NCBI GenBank assembly: GCA_023393125.1
Contig: JAEWMQ010000106.1
Location: 16,679 to 80,678 of the forward strand
Direction of reading: 5' to 3'
From: Bacillota bacterium
Lineage (GTDB): Bacteria > Bacillota > Clostridia > Lachnospirales > Cellulosilyticaceae
Length of the DNA stretch: 64,000 bases
Under the pieces are notes generated by a model. That model ran no database searches. It was not told the origin of the DNA and was given only the letters and a program-made list of their open reading frames with translations. The position numbers and the translations under genes are program-made. Shown here one piece after another: positions 51,576 through 60,735 of this stretch (position 1 is its first letter; each line of letters opens with the position of its first letter).

Positions 51576-52742
51576 ATGAAAATTACGTTATTACTTGCTC
51601 AGTGTACCCCAAAACCATTAAAATATAGTTTAGATATCATGCTGAAGGTCTTAAAGGAATTAGATGTTGAAGTACATAAGATAGAACTCAATAAATTACC
51701 ATACTTTGATGGTGAGAAAAGTAAAGAAATGGAAAAAGTAATGCAAACTATAGCTGATAGCAAAGGTGTTATTGCCGTGACTATGGTTCCTATGCTAGGT
51801 ATGCATGGTGCAATGCAAAGCTTTTTTGATTCAGCAACCCTATATGAAGCATATTATTTTAATAAACCACTACTTGCAATTACTTATAGTGAGTGGCTAG
51901 GGGAACAAGAAGCGGCTAATATGATGCTAAGATGCTGGAGTATATTAGGTGGAACAGATGGGGGGAAATTGTTTCTGAATAAACAGACTGATATGAATCA
52001 AGTTCAGCAGCGTTTAGAACGAGATTTAGAAGATTTTTATCGTTTGGTTAAGCAAGAACGAATGAATGTTATATCTAGTGAGCATCTTATTTTTTATGGA
52101 ATGAAGAAGGGAGAATTAAGTTATCTTTTTCAAGGAGAATCGTCTGAGGTAACTAAGTCACCAATAGAAAGGGAAAAGCAAGGGGGAATTAGGAGTTTTG
52201 CTGATTTGATTCGAGGAGAGAGTCATAAAAGGCAAGAAGATACAAGTAATACAGTTGATATAAATAGAGAAAACAGAGAGAGCGCGGAGCCTACTATTAA
52301 CCTATCTACAAAAGAACAGACAATCAAAGAAATAGCCAGCTTACTTCAAAGGGAAGTGGATGAAGATGGATTTAAAGGGTTTAATACAGGTATATATACT
52401 AGACCGCCCCAATTCTTAGGAAGTAATATGAATAATAAACGTTTACAACAAATACCCCATTATTTTATTGCGCAATTTGATAAAGAATTGGATTTAGTAT
52501 TAAAATATAATATAACAGACCTTGATGAAGAGGGTTATATTATTATTAAAGATGGAGATTGTTTGTTTAGAGAAGATGTAGAAAGTAGCCCGACTGTAGA
52601 AATGATTTTAAGTGAAGAAGTACTTCAATCTATTTTGACTAAAAAGATTACCTATCAAAAGGCATTTATGTTAGGAAAGTTAAAAGTAAAAGGAAACTTT
52701 GCTATTTTACCAAAACTAGATCAAGTGTTTAAGGCTTTATAA
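51576..52742 (+). CDS. Flavodoxin-like NAD(P)H oxidoreductase fused to SCP2-like domain
   Basis: A 388-residue soluble protein with two parts. Residues 1-165 follow the NADPH-dependent FMN reductase/flavodoxin-like pattern (MKITLLLAQCTPKPLKYSLD, GVIAVTMVPMLGMHGAMQSF, FFDSATLYEAYYFNKPLLAI). A charged, variable linker spans about 170-290. The last 100 residues resemble the SCP2 sterol-carrier domain, with VEMILSEEVLQSILTKKITY and AFMLGKLKVKGNFAILPKL. SCP2 domains form lipid-binding tunnels. A fused flavin enzyme and lipid carrier suggests a redox enzyme acting on a hydrophobic substrate; this is inference. GAAAGGAAG precedes the ATG. The HIT gene follows 24 bases later. Confidence 0.75.
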   Translation: MKITLLLAQCTPKPLKYSLDIMLKVLKELDVEVHKIELNKLPYFDGEKSKEMEKVMQTIADSKGVIAVTMVPMLGMHGAMQSFFDSATLYEAYYFNKPLLAITYSEWLGEQEAANMMLRCWSILGGTDGGKLFLNKQTDMNQVQQRLERDLEDFYRLVKQERMNVISSEHLIFYGMKKGELSYLFQGESSEVTKSPIEREKQGGIRSFADLIRGESHKRQEDTSNTVDINRENRESAEPTINLSTKEQTIKEIASLLQREVDEDGFKGFNTGIYTRPPQFLGSNMNNKRLQQIPHYFIAQFDKELDLVLKYNITDLDEEGYIIIKDGDCLFREDVESSPTVEMILSEEVLQSILTKKITYQKAFMLGKLKVKGNFAILPKLDQVFKAL

Positions 52743-52766
52743 TTCTAAAGAAAAGAGGGATTAATA

Positions 52767-53195
52767 ATGAAAGAAGATTGTATTTTTTGCAAGATTATAA
52801 AAGGAGATATTCCATCTTTTACAATTTATGAGGATGAGCTATTTAAAGTGATTTTAGACCGTTTTCCAGCAAGGCCGGGCCATGCCCTCATTATACCTAA
52901 GATGCATTATAAAGATATATTTGAACTACCACAAGAAGTTGCTGAAGCACTCTATCCCTTAGCTAAAGAAATGGCTACTAAAATTAGAGAGGCTGTAGGG
53001 GCAGAAGGAATGAATATTGTTCAAAACAATGGAGAGGTAGCTGGACAAAGTGTGTATCACTTCCATTTACATCTAGTCCCAAGAAATGCAGGGGATGGTG
53101 TTACTTTAAATAAAAGCTCTAATAGTGAGACAACCCTAGAAGAATTAGAGGCTACTTTAAAATGCATTCAAGCTGTTAAATCATCGGAGATTTAA
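52767..53195 (+). CDS. HIT family nucleotide hydrolase
   Basis: A 142-residue protein of the histidine-triad superfamily. It starts CIFCKIIKGDIPSFTIYEDE, as in Hint/HIT proteins, and carries the triad motif HFHLHLVPR near residue 101 with the nucleophilic central His. FPARPGHALIIPKMHY is also present. Family members cleave nucleoside phosphoramidates or dinucleotides such as AppppA. The Cys pair near the N-terminus (C5, C8) together with other residues may bind zinc. It is in one transcript with the flavodoxin-SCP2 gene and ends at a bidirectional terminator shared with asnB. Confidence 0.95.
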   Translation: MKEDCIFCKIIKGDIPSFTIYEDELFKVILDRFPARPGHALIIPKMHYKDIFELPQEVAEALYPLAKEMATKIREAVGAEGMNIVQNNGEVAGQSVYHFHLHLVPRNAGDGVTLNKSSNSETTLEELEATLKCIQAVKSSEI

Positions 53196-53209
53196 ATAGG
53201 TATAATAAT

Positions 53210-53252
53210 AAAGAGGAGAGAAACCGCTAACAAATGGTTTCTCTCCTCTTTT
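53210..53252. terminator. Bidirectional terminator between HIT and asnB genes
   Basis: AAAGAGGAGAGAAACC (53210-53225) pairs perfectly with GGTTTCTCTCCTCTTT (53236-53251). Confidence 0.92.
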
Positions 53253-53254
53253 AA

Positions 53255-55081
53255 TTAATTTTGAAAATACACATTGTACCAAGTTAAGAACATAAAGACT
53301 GTCCAGATTTTACGGCTATTATCAGCCTTGCCAGCTCTATGACCATCTAATAAAGTCATTAATTCATTAGTATTAAAGTATTTATTAGCAACCTCAGAAG
53401 TAAAGGCTTCTTTCACGATAGTGTAGTATTTATCTTCTTTAAGCCATACGCGAATAGGAACAGGGAAGCCGAGTTTCTTTTTGTTCGCTACAGCTGGTGG
53501 TAAATTACGTTTAGCTGCAAGGCGCATAGCATATTTAGTGTTTTCTTTGTTTACACGATATTTAACAGGTACTTTAGAAGCAACTTCGAATACTTTACGA
53601 TCTAAGAATGGTACACGTACTTCTAAAGAGTGTGCCATACTCATTTTGTCAGCCTTAAGAAGAATATCTCCGGCAAGCCACATATGCATGTCCACATATT
53701 GCATTTTTGTAATATCATGTTTATCTTTTACTTTATCATAAATAGGCTTAACCATTTCAAATGGGTTAAGAGCGGAAGTATTTATTTTAAGAAGTTTTTT
53801 ACGTTCTTCTTCTGAGAACATATAAGCATTTCCAAGGAAACGTTCTTCGATATCTTTGCTCGCACGAATTAAGAAGTTTTTACCTTTGAAGTTAAAAGGT
53901 AAGGCTGTGGCGATACTTGCTAAACATTTGCGAAGCCCCTTTGGTAACTTACGATAGCCAGCAGAATCAAGAGGCTCTTTATAGATATTGTATCCACCGA
54001 AAAATTCATCTGCACCTTCTCCAGAAAGAACACCTTTAACAGTTTGGCTAGCTAACTGGCATACAAAATATAAAGCAACAGCAGCCGGGTCAGCTAAAGG
54101 TTCATCCATGAAATATTGAACTTTAGGAAGGACATCCCAGTATTCTTCTGGTGTAATGACTTTATTGGTATTAGGAATATTAATTTCTTTAGAAAGTTCT
54201 TCAGCATAGCTAATTTCATTATACTTTTCATTAGCGAAACCAACTGTAAAAGTATGATCTCCACCAAAGCAACTAGCTACATAACTTGAGTCCACACCAC
54301 TTGATAAGAAAGACCCTACCTCTACATCACTAATCTTATGAGCTTCAATAGATTCTTTCATTTGAGCATCAATGGCATCCACATAGTTTTCTAAAGTGCC
54401 ATCTGTTTCATTAAAAATAGGTTCCCAGTAGCGTGTTGTTGTCATCTCACCATTCTTTATAATAAAGTAATGAGCTGGTGGTAATTTGAAAATACCTTTG
54501 AAGAAGGTTTCAGGAAGTGCTGAGTATTGGAAAGTTAAATAGGTTTCCAAAGCCTCTTCATTAAGTTCCTTTTTAACACTAGGGTGCTGTAATATGGCTT
54601 TGATTTCAGAAGCATAAATAAAGCCATCTTCAGTTTGAGTATAATAAAAAGGTTTAATACCGAAGAAATCTCTTGCACCAAAAAGTGTATTTTCTTCTCT
54701 ATCCCAAATAACAAAGGCAAACATACCTCGCAGGTGAGATAACAGGCTTGTACCATATTCTTCATAACCATGAACTAAAACTTCAGAGTCAGTATTAGTT
54801 TTAAAAATATGGCCTTTTTCAATAAGCTTTTCTCTGATGTCTTTATAGTTATAAATCTCACCATTAAAAGTGAGAACAAAACGTTCGTTTTCATTATAAA
54901 GAGGTTGAGCACCTGCTTCTAAGTCTAGAAAACTCAGACGTCTAAATCCCATATTAATATGCGCATCACTAAACTTTCCAGAGCTATCTGGACCACGATG
55001 GGCAATGCTATCCATCATATTTGTGAGTACTAATTCTTTATTCTCAATATTTGTATCTACAAAGCCGCAAAAACCACACAT
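53255..55081 (-). CDS. asnB: Asparagine synthetase (glutamine-hydrolysing)
   Basis: A 608-residue enzyme that makes asparagine from aspartate, glutamine and ATP. The N-terminal glutaminase domain starts MCGFCGF with nucleophile Cys2, and RRLSFLDLEAGAQPL and LTFNGEIYNYKDI follow. The synthetase domain has the PP-loop SSGVDSSYVAS near residue 258 and LSGEGADEFFGGY. The C-terminal region has SLEVRVPFLDRKVFEVASKV and KLGFPVPIRVWL. The length is normal. AAAGGAG lies 9 bases before the ATG at 55081. It is monocistronic and divergent from the malic enzyme unit, with 389 bases between the two start codons. Confidence 0.96.
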   Translation of the reverse strand: MCGFCGFVDTNIENKELVLTNMMDSIAHRGPDSSGKFSDAHINMGFRRLSFLDLEAGAQPLYNENERFVLTFNGEIYNYKDIREKLIEKGHIFKTNTDSEVLVHGYEEYGTSLLSHLRGMFAFVIWDREENTLFGARDFFGIKPFYYTQTEDGFIYASEIKAILQHPSVKKELNEEALETYLTFQYSALPETFFKGIFKLPPAHYFIIKNGEMTTTRYWEPIFNETDGTLENYVDAIDAQMKESIEAHKISDVEVGSFLSSGVDSSYVASCFGGDHTFTVGFANEKYNEISYAEELSKEINIPNTNKVITPEEYWDVLPKVQYFMDEPLADPAAVALYFVCQLASQTVKGVLSGEGADEFFGGYNIYKEPLDSAGYRKLPKGLRKCLASIATALPFNFKGKNFLIRASKDIEERFLGNAYMFSEEERKKLLKINTSALNPFEMVKPIYDKVKDKHDITKMQYVDMHMWLAGDILLKADKMSMAHSLEVRVPFLDRKVFEVASKVPVKYRVNKENTKYAMRLAAKRNLPPAVANKKKLGFPVPIRVWLKEDKYYTIVKEAFTSEVANKYFNTNELMTLLDGHRAGKADNSRKIWTVFMFLTWYNVYFQN

Positions 55082-55216
55082 ATGTAAGGGCTCCTTTCCT
55101 TTTTGTCACATAAAACTTTAACATATCTGCTATGTAAAAGCAATGCTACCCTTATTTTCTCTTATAGAGTATTGCCGAATTATAAAATAATAAACCATAA
55201 ATAAAAGGGATAATTA

Positions 55217-55245
55217 TTGACTTCATAAATAATCAAAAGTATTAT
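55217..55245 (+). promoter_or_regulatory. Sigma-A promoter for malic enzyme-murG unit
   Basis: TTGACT (55217-55222), 17 bases, TATTAT (55240-55245). Transcription from near 55252 gives a leader of about 219 bases. Confidence 0.65.
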
Positions 55246-55251
55246 TAAAAT

Positions 55252-55470
55252 AATAGGAAAATAAATAAGAGATACCCGCTAGAAAATAGAAGCTCACCTA
55301 AGACGAAAGAAGGCTCATAAGTAACATACATAATATAGTAAGCACTTGATGGCTACTAGATAGGAGGATGTTCTTGTGAGCTAAGTTTTTTTGTCAGGCA
55401 AGTATACTAGAGGAGGTTCTGAGACTACCTTTTATCGTTAAAGGTAAGAGATGGAAAAGGAGATTAAACA
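55252..55470 (+). promoter_or_regulatory. Structured leader with internal terminator; candidate riboswitch or attenuator for malic enzyme
   Basis: AGCTCAC (55291-55297) plus AAGA (55300-55303) pairs with TCTT and GTGAGCT (55372-55382), and the stem is followed by AAGTTTTTTT, like an intrinsic terminator with a large structured loop. Inside, TAGTAAGC (55337-55344) pairs with GCTACTA (55352-55358) with one bulge. Downstream, CCTTT and AAAGG (55428-55443) form a small hairpin near the ribosome site. I matched it to no known riboswitch class; T-box, SAM, TPP and c-di-GMP hallmarks are absent. Confidence 0.5.
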
Positions 55471-56625
55471 ATGAACTTGAGAGACCAAGCTTTAGAGATG
55501 CATGAGAAATGGCAGGGGAAATTGGAAATTAACTCCAAGGCTAAAGTTGACAGTAGAGAAGCGTTATCTATATGCTATACACCAGGTGTAGCTGAGCCTT
55601 GTAAAGAGATTGCAGCAGATAAAGAGAAAGTATATAAATACACAATGAAGGGTAACACAGTTGCTGTTATATCAGATGGAACAGCTGTACTAGGCTTAGG
55701 GGATATTGGTCCTGAGGCAGCTATGCCGGTTATGGAAGGGAAAGCTGTACTTTTTAAGGAATTTGCAGGAATTAATGCTATACCTATTTGTATTGACACA
55801 AAAGATACTAAGGAGATTATTCAATTTGTAAAGCAAATTGCGCCTACTTTTGGAGGAATTAACCTTGAAGATATTTCAGCGCCAAGATGTTTTGAAATAG
55901 AAGAAGCCCTTAAGAAAGAATTGGATATTCCAGTATTTCATGATGATCAACATGGTACAGCCATTGTTGTATTAGCAGGGATTATCAATGGGCTTAAGGT
56001 AGCAGGAAAGCAAAAAGAAGATGTTAAAGTCGTTGTTAATGGTGCAGGTTCAGCAGGGATTGCCATCACTAAACTTCTTTTACATTATGGTTTTAAAGAT
56101 GTTACAGTAGTAGATAGAATGGGTATACTAGAAGAAAAAGAAGAATGGATGAACTGGGCACAGACTGAGCTGGCAAAAGCAACTAACCCAAGAAAATTAA
56201 GAGGAGATTTAAAAGTGGCTCTTAAAGGTGCAGATGTATTTGTAGGTGTTTCAGCACCTGGTATTGTGTCACAAGAGATGATTCAAAGTATGAATCAAGA
56301 TGCAGTAGTATTTGCCATGGCTAATCCTGTGCCTGAAATTATGCCAGACTTAGCAAAAGCAGCTGGAGCTAAAGTAGTAGGTACAGGCCGTTCAGATTTC
56401 CCGAATCAAGTAAATAATGTACTTGTATTCCCTGGTATTTTTAAAGGAGCACTTATGGCAAGAGCTGGTCAAATTACAGAAGATATGAAAATTGCAGCAG
56501 CCATAGCTATTGCAGGTATGGTAAGTGAAGAAGAATTAAATGAAGAAAATATTTTACCACAGCCATTTACGCCAGGTGTAGCAGATGCAGTAGCGAAAGC
56601 TGTTATAGAAATGGCAGGTAAATAA
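55471..56625 (+). CDS. Malic enzyme, NAD(P)-dependent
   Basis: A 384-residue short-form malic enzyme that oxidatively decarboxylates malate to pyruvate. The catalytic Tyr lies in LSICYTPGVAEP near residue 36, the Lys in MEGKAVLFKEFAGI near 91 and the metal-binding stretch in PVFHDDQHGTAIVV near 150-163. The nucleotide site is VVNGAGSAGIAITKLL and ANPVPEIMP follows. Length fits the YtsJ/MalS-type bacterial enzymes without the PTA-like extension. AAAAGGAG precedes the ATG. murG starts 14 bases after its stop, so the two are co-transcribed. The long leader upstream suggests regulated expression. Confidence 0.95.
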   Translation: MNLRDQALEMHEKWQGKLEINSKAKVDSREALSICYTPGVAEPCKEIAADKEKVYKYTMKGNTVAVISDGTAVLGLGDIGPEAAMPVMEGKAVLFKEFAGINAIPICIDTKDTKEIIQFVKQIAPTFGGINLEDISAPRCFEIEEALKKELDIPVFHDDQHGTAIVVLAGIINGLKVAGKQKEDVKVVVNGAGSAGIAITKLLLHYGFKDVTVVDRMGILEEKEEWMNWAQTELAKATNPRKLRGDLKVALKGADVFVGVSAPGIVSQEMIQSMNQDAVVFAMANPVPEIMPDLAKAAGAKVVGTGRSDFPNQVNNVLVFPGIFKGALMARAGQITEDMKIAAAIAIAGMVSEEELNEENILPQPFTPGVADAVAKAVIEMAGK

Positions 56626-56639
56626 AGGAGGACTAGAAG

Positions 56640-57698
56640 TTGAAAACAATTGTACTTACAGGTGGGGGCACAGCAGGACATGTGACACCAAATTTAGCAT
56701 TAGTACCAAGTCTTAGAGAAGCTGGGTGGGATATAAGATATATCGGAAGTCATCAAGGGATTGAAAAAGATTTAGTTACAAAAGCTAATATACCTTATTA
56801 CGGCATAGCCTCAGGTAAGTTACGTCGTTATTTATCAGTAGAAAACTTAAAAGATCCTTTTAAAGTAGTGAAAGGCTATTTTGATGCTTGTAAGTTATTA
56901 AAGGAATTAAAACCTCAAGTAGTATTTTCAAAAGGAGGTTATGTGACCGTACCGGTGGTATTAGCTGCACATAAGCTTAAAATCCCAGTTATTATTCATG
57001 AGTCAGATATGACACCAGGACTTGCTAATAAAATTGCTATCAAAAGAGCTAAGACGATTTGTGTTAGCTTTGAAGAAACTTTGAAGTATGTAGGAGATAA
57101 AGGAATCTATACAGGTTCACCTATTAGAGAGGAATTGTTTAAAGGTGATAAAAAGATAGCTAGAGACCTTTGTGGTTTTAAAGAAGATAGGCCAACTTTA
57201 TTAATGATGGGTGGAAGCCTTGGGGCAAGAAAGATTAACGAGGTATTAAGAGAAGCTTTACCTGACTTAGTAGCCAGATTTAATATCATCCATATTTGTG
57301 GTAAAAATAACATGGATGAAAGTTTATTAAATAAGCAAGGTTATAAACAGTTTGAATATGTAGGAGAAGAATTACCACATTTATTGGCTGCTGCAGATTT
57401 CATGCTTTCAAGGGCAGGTGCTAATGCAATAGCAGAAATTATTGCACTCAATATCCCGAGCCTTCTTATTCCATTATCAGCAGCGGCTAGTAGAGGGGAT
57501 CAAATTTTAAATGCAGAAGCTATGAAGAGAAAAGGTTATTGTCAAATTTTAGCTGAAGAAGAACTTAATAAAGAAAGTTTGTGTAGAAGCCTTATTGAGG
57601 TGTATAAACATCGTTCGGAGTATATAAGTAAAATGAGAGAAGCAACTAAGCTTAGTGGTATACAAAAGATTATGTTAGAGATACAAAAATATCAATAA
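56640..57698 (+). CDS. murG: UDP-GlcNAc:undecaprenyl-pyrophosphoryl-MurNAc-pentapeptide GlcNAc transferase
   Basis: A 352-residue glycosyltransferase (GT28) that turns lipid I into lipid II on the inner face of the membrane. The start is a TTG with AGGAGG about 8 bases upstream. Motifs are LTGGGTAGHVTPNLALVPSL at the N-terminus, GSHQGIEKDLV, VFSKGGYVTVPVVLAA, IHESDMTPGLANKI, LLMMGGSLGARKIN and SRAGANAIAEI. The length is standard. Unusually it is in a transcript with malic enzyme rather than in a division and cell wall cluster; this layout of a free-standing murG is known in Clostridia. Confidence 0.96.
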   Translation: MKTIVLTGGGTAGHVTPNLALVPSLREAGWDIRYIGSHQGIEKDLVTKANIPYYGIASGKLRRYLSVENLKDPFKVVKGYFDACKLLKELKPQVVFSKGGYVTVPVVLAAHKLKIPVIIHESDMTPGLANKIAIKRAKTICVSFEETLKYVGDKGIYTGSPIREELFKGDKKIARDLCGFKEDRPTLLMMGGSLGARKINEVLREALPDLVARFNIIHICGKNNMDESLLNKQGYKQFEYVGEELPHLLAAADFMLSRAGANAIAEIIALNIPSLLIPLSAAASRGDQILNAEAMKRKGYCQILAEEELNKESLCRSLIEVYKHRSEYISKMREATKLSGIQKIMLEIQKYQ

Positions 57699-57729
57699 AT
57701 AATAGGTATATTAAAAGGTGGGGATGAAC

Positions 57730-58791
57730 ATGTTTGGTAATAAGCAAAATGTAGAAATGATGAGAAAACTAGCAGAGGGTGAACTTGAACTATTATTAGA
57801 AGAGATTAATAATAGTAAAAAGTCACTGCTAAAAGCTGAAACGGTAGAAGAAATCATTTGTATCAAGAAAAATGTTCAAGAGATGGTAAAAGGTATAGAA
57901 GGTTTCGATGAGCAAATCAGTTATATCGCTCACCAAGTTGATGAAAATAGAGATACAATCAGAAAGCATATGAATGAGTTATCAAAGCTAGAAAATGTAT
58001 TTGAAGCAGAATGTAACAATAGAAACATTAAATGTGAGTCAATTTTTGAAAAATCACAAGATATGGCAGTATTAGTTGAAGAGATGAACTCTAAGATACA
58101 GGCTTCTGTGGGACGAACCAATCATATGGAAGAACTCCTGGTGGTTATAGCAGGAACTATTAAAGAAATAAATGCAACAGGTCGCTCTATGAAGAAGCAA
58201 GTTAAAACATTTATAGAGACAGCTCAAAATGTTACAAGTAATATATCAGGTATTGCTTCAATTGCAGAGCAAACAAATTTACTAGCACTTAACGCATCTA
58301 TAGAGGCAGCAAGAGCAGGTGAGGCTGGTAAAGGATTTGCGGTAGTTGCAGAAGAGATTAGAAAATTATCTGATGGAACTAAAGAACTATTAGATCATAT
58401 GACTCAGCTTTTAGGCGACCTCGAAAAGGCGTCTATGAAAACTAGTGAGGAAGTTGAAGCAACAACGACAGGCATTGAAAAAGTAACGACAGAAATTCAA
58501 GAAGTTGATAAAAACATTCAAGAAAGTAAGACTAATACAACATTACTTAAAAATGAAATTGAAAAGATGACAGGATATGTGGTGAAGATAGAAGAGAGTA
58601 TTAAGGAAAGTAAGTCGCAAAGTGCCATAACTCATGGTGACTATGTAAAGAAGGTTTCTGTAGAGTTAGAGAATACAGATCAAAGTTTAGGAGCAGTTAT
58701 TGAATCGATTAAAGTATTAACAGGAATGTATATAAATTTAACAGATACAATAAACCAATTCAATAGCTACAAAATTTTGAGTAATAAATAG
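57730..58791 (+). CDS. Soluble methyl-accepting chemotaxis protein
   Basis: A 353-residue chemoreceptor without membrane segments. Three in-frame starts exist; the ATG at 57730 is chosen because GGTGGGG lies about 6 bases upstream and overlaps the others. The N-terminal 130 residues are helical with no known ligand domain (LLEEINNSKKSLLKAETVEE). The signalling tip is complete: IASIAEQTNLLALNASIEAA then RAGEAGKGFAVVAEEIRKLS, near residues 180-215, which bind CheA and CheW. The C-terminal arm is short, with few clear methylation sites. It may sense a cytosolic signal. It follows murG by 19 bases to the first possible start. Confidence 0.88.
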   Translation: MFGNKQNVEMMRKLAEGELELLLEEINNSKKSLLKAETVEEIICIKKNVQEMVKGIEGFDEQISYIAHQVDENRDTIRKHMNELSKLENVFEAECNNRNIKCESIFEKSQDMAVLVEEMNSKIQASVGRTNHMEELLVVIAGTIKEINATGRSMKKQVKTFIETAQNVTSNISGIASIAEQTNLLALNASIEAARAGEAGKGFAVVAEEIRKLSDGTKELLDHMTQLLGDLEKASMKTSEEVEATTTGIEKVTTEIQEVDKNIQESKTNTTLLKNEIEKMTGYVVKIEESIKESKSQSAITHGDYVKKVSVELENTDQSLGAVIESIKVLTGMYINLTDTINQFNSYKILSNK

Positions 58792-58822
58792 CAGATAACT
58801 ATAAACTTAATATTGAAAGTAT

Positions 58823-58855
58823 AAAAATTCCCCCCAGCATAATGGGGGAATTTTG
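58823..58855 (+). terminator. Terminator after chemoreceptor gene
   Basis: AAAATTCCCCC pairs with GGGGGAATTTT (58844-58854), with an 8-9 base loop and T4. Confidence 0.9.
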
Positions 58856-58961
58856 TGTTAAGTCTACAAAGCTAATTTCCAGTTACTATCAGTTTTGAAA
58901 AGCAAGGATAAAAATATGAATAAAACAAATTCTAAAGTAAAGTAACACAGAATTACATTAC

Positions 58962-58990
58962 TTGACACTGATGTTTTATAATAATACAAT
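58962..58990 (+). promoter_or_regulatory. Sigma-A promoter for pyrG
   Basis: TTGACA (58962-58967), 17 bases, TACAAT (58985-58990), giving a short leader of about 38 bases. There is no room for the terminator-type attenuator seen at Bacillus pyrG. Confidence 0.8.
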
Positions 58991-59035
58991 TATAAGGTTG
59001 AGTGAGAAATATAATATACGGTTGAGGTGAAAAAG

Positions 59036-60646
59036 ATGTCTACAAAATATATTTTTGTTACAGGCGGAGTAGTTTCTGGCTTAGGCAAAGGGATTACGGC
59101 AGCGTGCTTAGGGAGATTATTAAAGGCAAGAGGAAAGAAAGTTACTATTCAAAAATTTGACCCTTATATCAATATAGACCCAGGTACTATGAGCCCTTAC
59201 CAACATGGTGAAGTTTTCGTAACAAATGATGGTAGCGAAACAGACCTAGACTTAGGGCATTATGAAAGATTCATTGACGAAAAATTAAATAAGTATAGCA
59301 ATGTAACGACAGGTAAAATCTATTGGTCAGTTCTTAATAAAGAACGTAAAGGGGATTACTTAGGTGCTACAGTACAAGTTATTCCTCATATTACAAATAT
59401 GATTAAAGATTGTGTGTATCGCGTAGGAAATACAGGAGAACCATCAGATGTTGTTATTACAGAGATAGGTGGTACTGTTGGAGATATCGAAAGTTTACCT
59501 TTCCTTGAGTCAATTAGACAAGTAGCTACAGATGTAGGTCGAGAAAATGTATTATACATTCATGTAACACTTATTCCTTATCTTGCAAAATCAGGAGAAA
59601 TGAAAACAAAACCTACTCAACATTCTGTAAAAGAACTACTTTCTATAGGTATTCAACCAGATATTATAGTATGTCGTACTGAACAGCCTATTTCAGAGGA
59701 TATGAAATATAAAATGGCATTATTCTGCAATGTAGATAAAGATTGTGTTATACAAAATCTAGATGCAGAGACACTTTATCAAGTACCTTTAATGTTAGAA
59801 GAAGAAGGACTTGCTAAAATTGTATGTAGAAAATTAGGTATGGATTGTCCGGAACCAGATTTAAAAGAATGGAAAGCTATGGTTGAAAAAGAGAAAAATA
59901 GAGATAAAGTAACTAAGATTGCTTTAGTTGGTAAATATGTAGAATTACATGATGCTTATCTTTCAATCGTAGAATCACTACATCATGCAGGGATTTACCA
60001 TGGCACAGAAATTGATATTGAATGGATTAATTCAGAAACAGTAACAAAAGAGAATGAAGAGGAAATCTTTAAAGGAGTACAAGGTATTTTAGTACCAGGC
60101 GGCTTTGGAGATAGGGGTGTAGAAGGTAAGATCGAAGCAGTACGTTATGCAAGAGAAAATAAAATACCTTTCTTTGGAATTTGTTTAGGAATGCAATGTG
60201 CTGTTATTGAGTTTGCAAGAAACGTAGCAGGACTTGAAGGCGCGCATAGTTCAGAGTTGGCACCAAATACAAAATATCCAGTTATTGATATTATGCCAGA
60301 TCAAAAAGATATTGAAGATTTAGGCGGCACAATGAGACTCGGAGCTTACCCATGTGTACTTAAAGAAAACAGCAATTCTTATGTAGCATATGGTAAAAAA
60401 GAAATAGAAGAAAGACATCGTCACCGCTATGAGTATAACAATCAATATAGAGATCTTTTAACAAGTAAAGGTCTAAAAATAGCAGGAACATCTCCTGATG
60501 ATAGACTAGTAGAAATTGTTGAGATTGAAGATCATCCATGGTTTGTAGGAGCACAATTCCATCCAGAATTTTTATCAAGACCTAATAGACCTCATCCATT
60601 ATTTAAAGATTTTATTGGTGCAGCAGTTAAACAAGAAGTAAAATAA
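59036..60646 (+). CDS. pyrG: CTP synthase
   Basis: A 536-residue enzyme that aminates UTP to CTP using glutamine and ATP. The ATG at 59036 follows GAGGTGA; the GTG at 59027 is part of that site. The synthetase domain has FVTGGVVSGLGKGITAACLG with the P-loop at residues 6-25, KFDPYINIDPGTMSPYQHGE, and EIGGTVGDIESLPFLE. The glutaminase domain has FFGICLGMQCAV with the nucleophilic Cys near residue 380 and the His/Glu pair in AQFHPEFLSRP. It is monocistronic with a strong promoter and terminator. Confidence 0.97.
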   Translation: MSTKYIFVTGGVVSGLGKGITAACLGRLLKARGKKVTIQKFDPYINIDPGTMSPYQHGEVFVTNDGSETDLDLGHYERFIDEKLNKYSNVTTGKIYWSVLNKERKGDYLGATVQVIPHITNMIKDCVYRVGNTGEPSDVVITEIGGTVGDIESLPFLESIRQVATDVGRENVLYIHVTLIPYLAKSGEMKTKPTQHSVKELLSIGIQPDIIVCRTEQPISEDMKYKMALFCNVDKDCVIQNLDAETLYQVPLMLEEEGLAKIVCRKLGMDCPEPDLKEWKAMVEKEKNRDKVTKIALVGKYVELHDAYLSIVESLHHAGIYHGTEIDIEWINSETVTKENEEEIFKGVQGILVPGGFGDRGVEGKIEAVRYARENKIPFFGICLGMQCAVIEFARNVAGLEGAHSSELAPNTKYPVIDIMPDQKDIEDLGGTMRLGAYPCVLKENSNSYVAYGKKEIEERHRHRYEYNNQYRDLLTSKGLKIAGTSPDDRLVEIVEIEDHPWFVGAQFHPEFLSRPNRPHPLFKDFIGAAVKQEVK

Positions 60647-60650
60647 AAAA

Positions 60651-60700
60651 AACAAAATCACCGCTACAAGTAATGAGTAGCGGTGATTTTGTTTTTTTTT
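60651..60700. terminator. Terminator after pyrG (bidirectional)
   Basis: AACAAAATCACCGCTAC (60651-60667) pairs perfectly with GTAGCGGTGATTTTGTT (60677-60693), followed by T8; A-rich left flank allows use by the converging DUF368 gene. Confidence 0.95.
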
Positions 60701-60735
60701 GCAGCTAATAATCATATAAAATAAGCAACCAAGTT

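Noticed and set aside
55252..55470. T-box, SAM or c-di-GMP riboswitch in the malic enzyme leader
   Set aside because: The conserved core sequences of these classes are not found.
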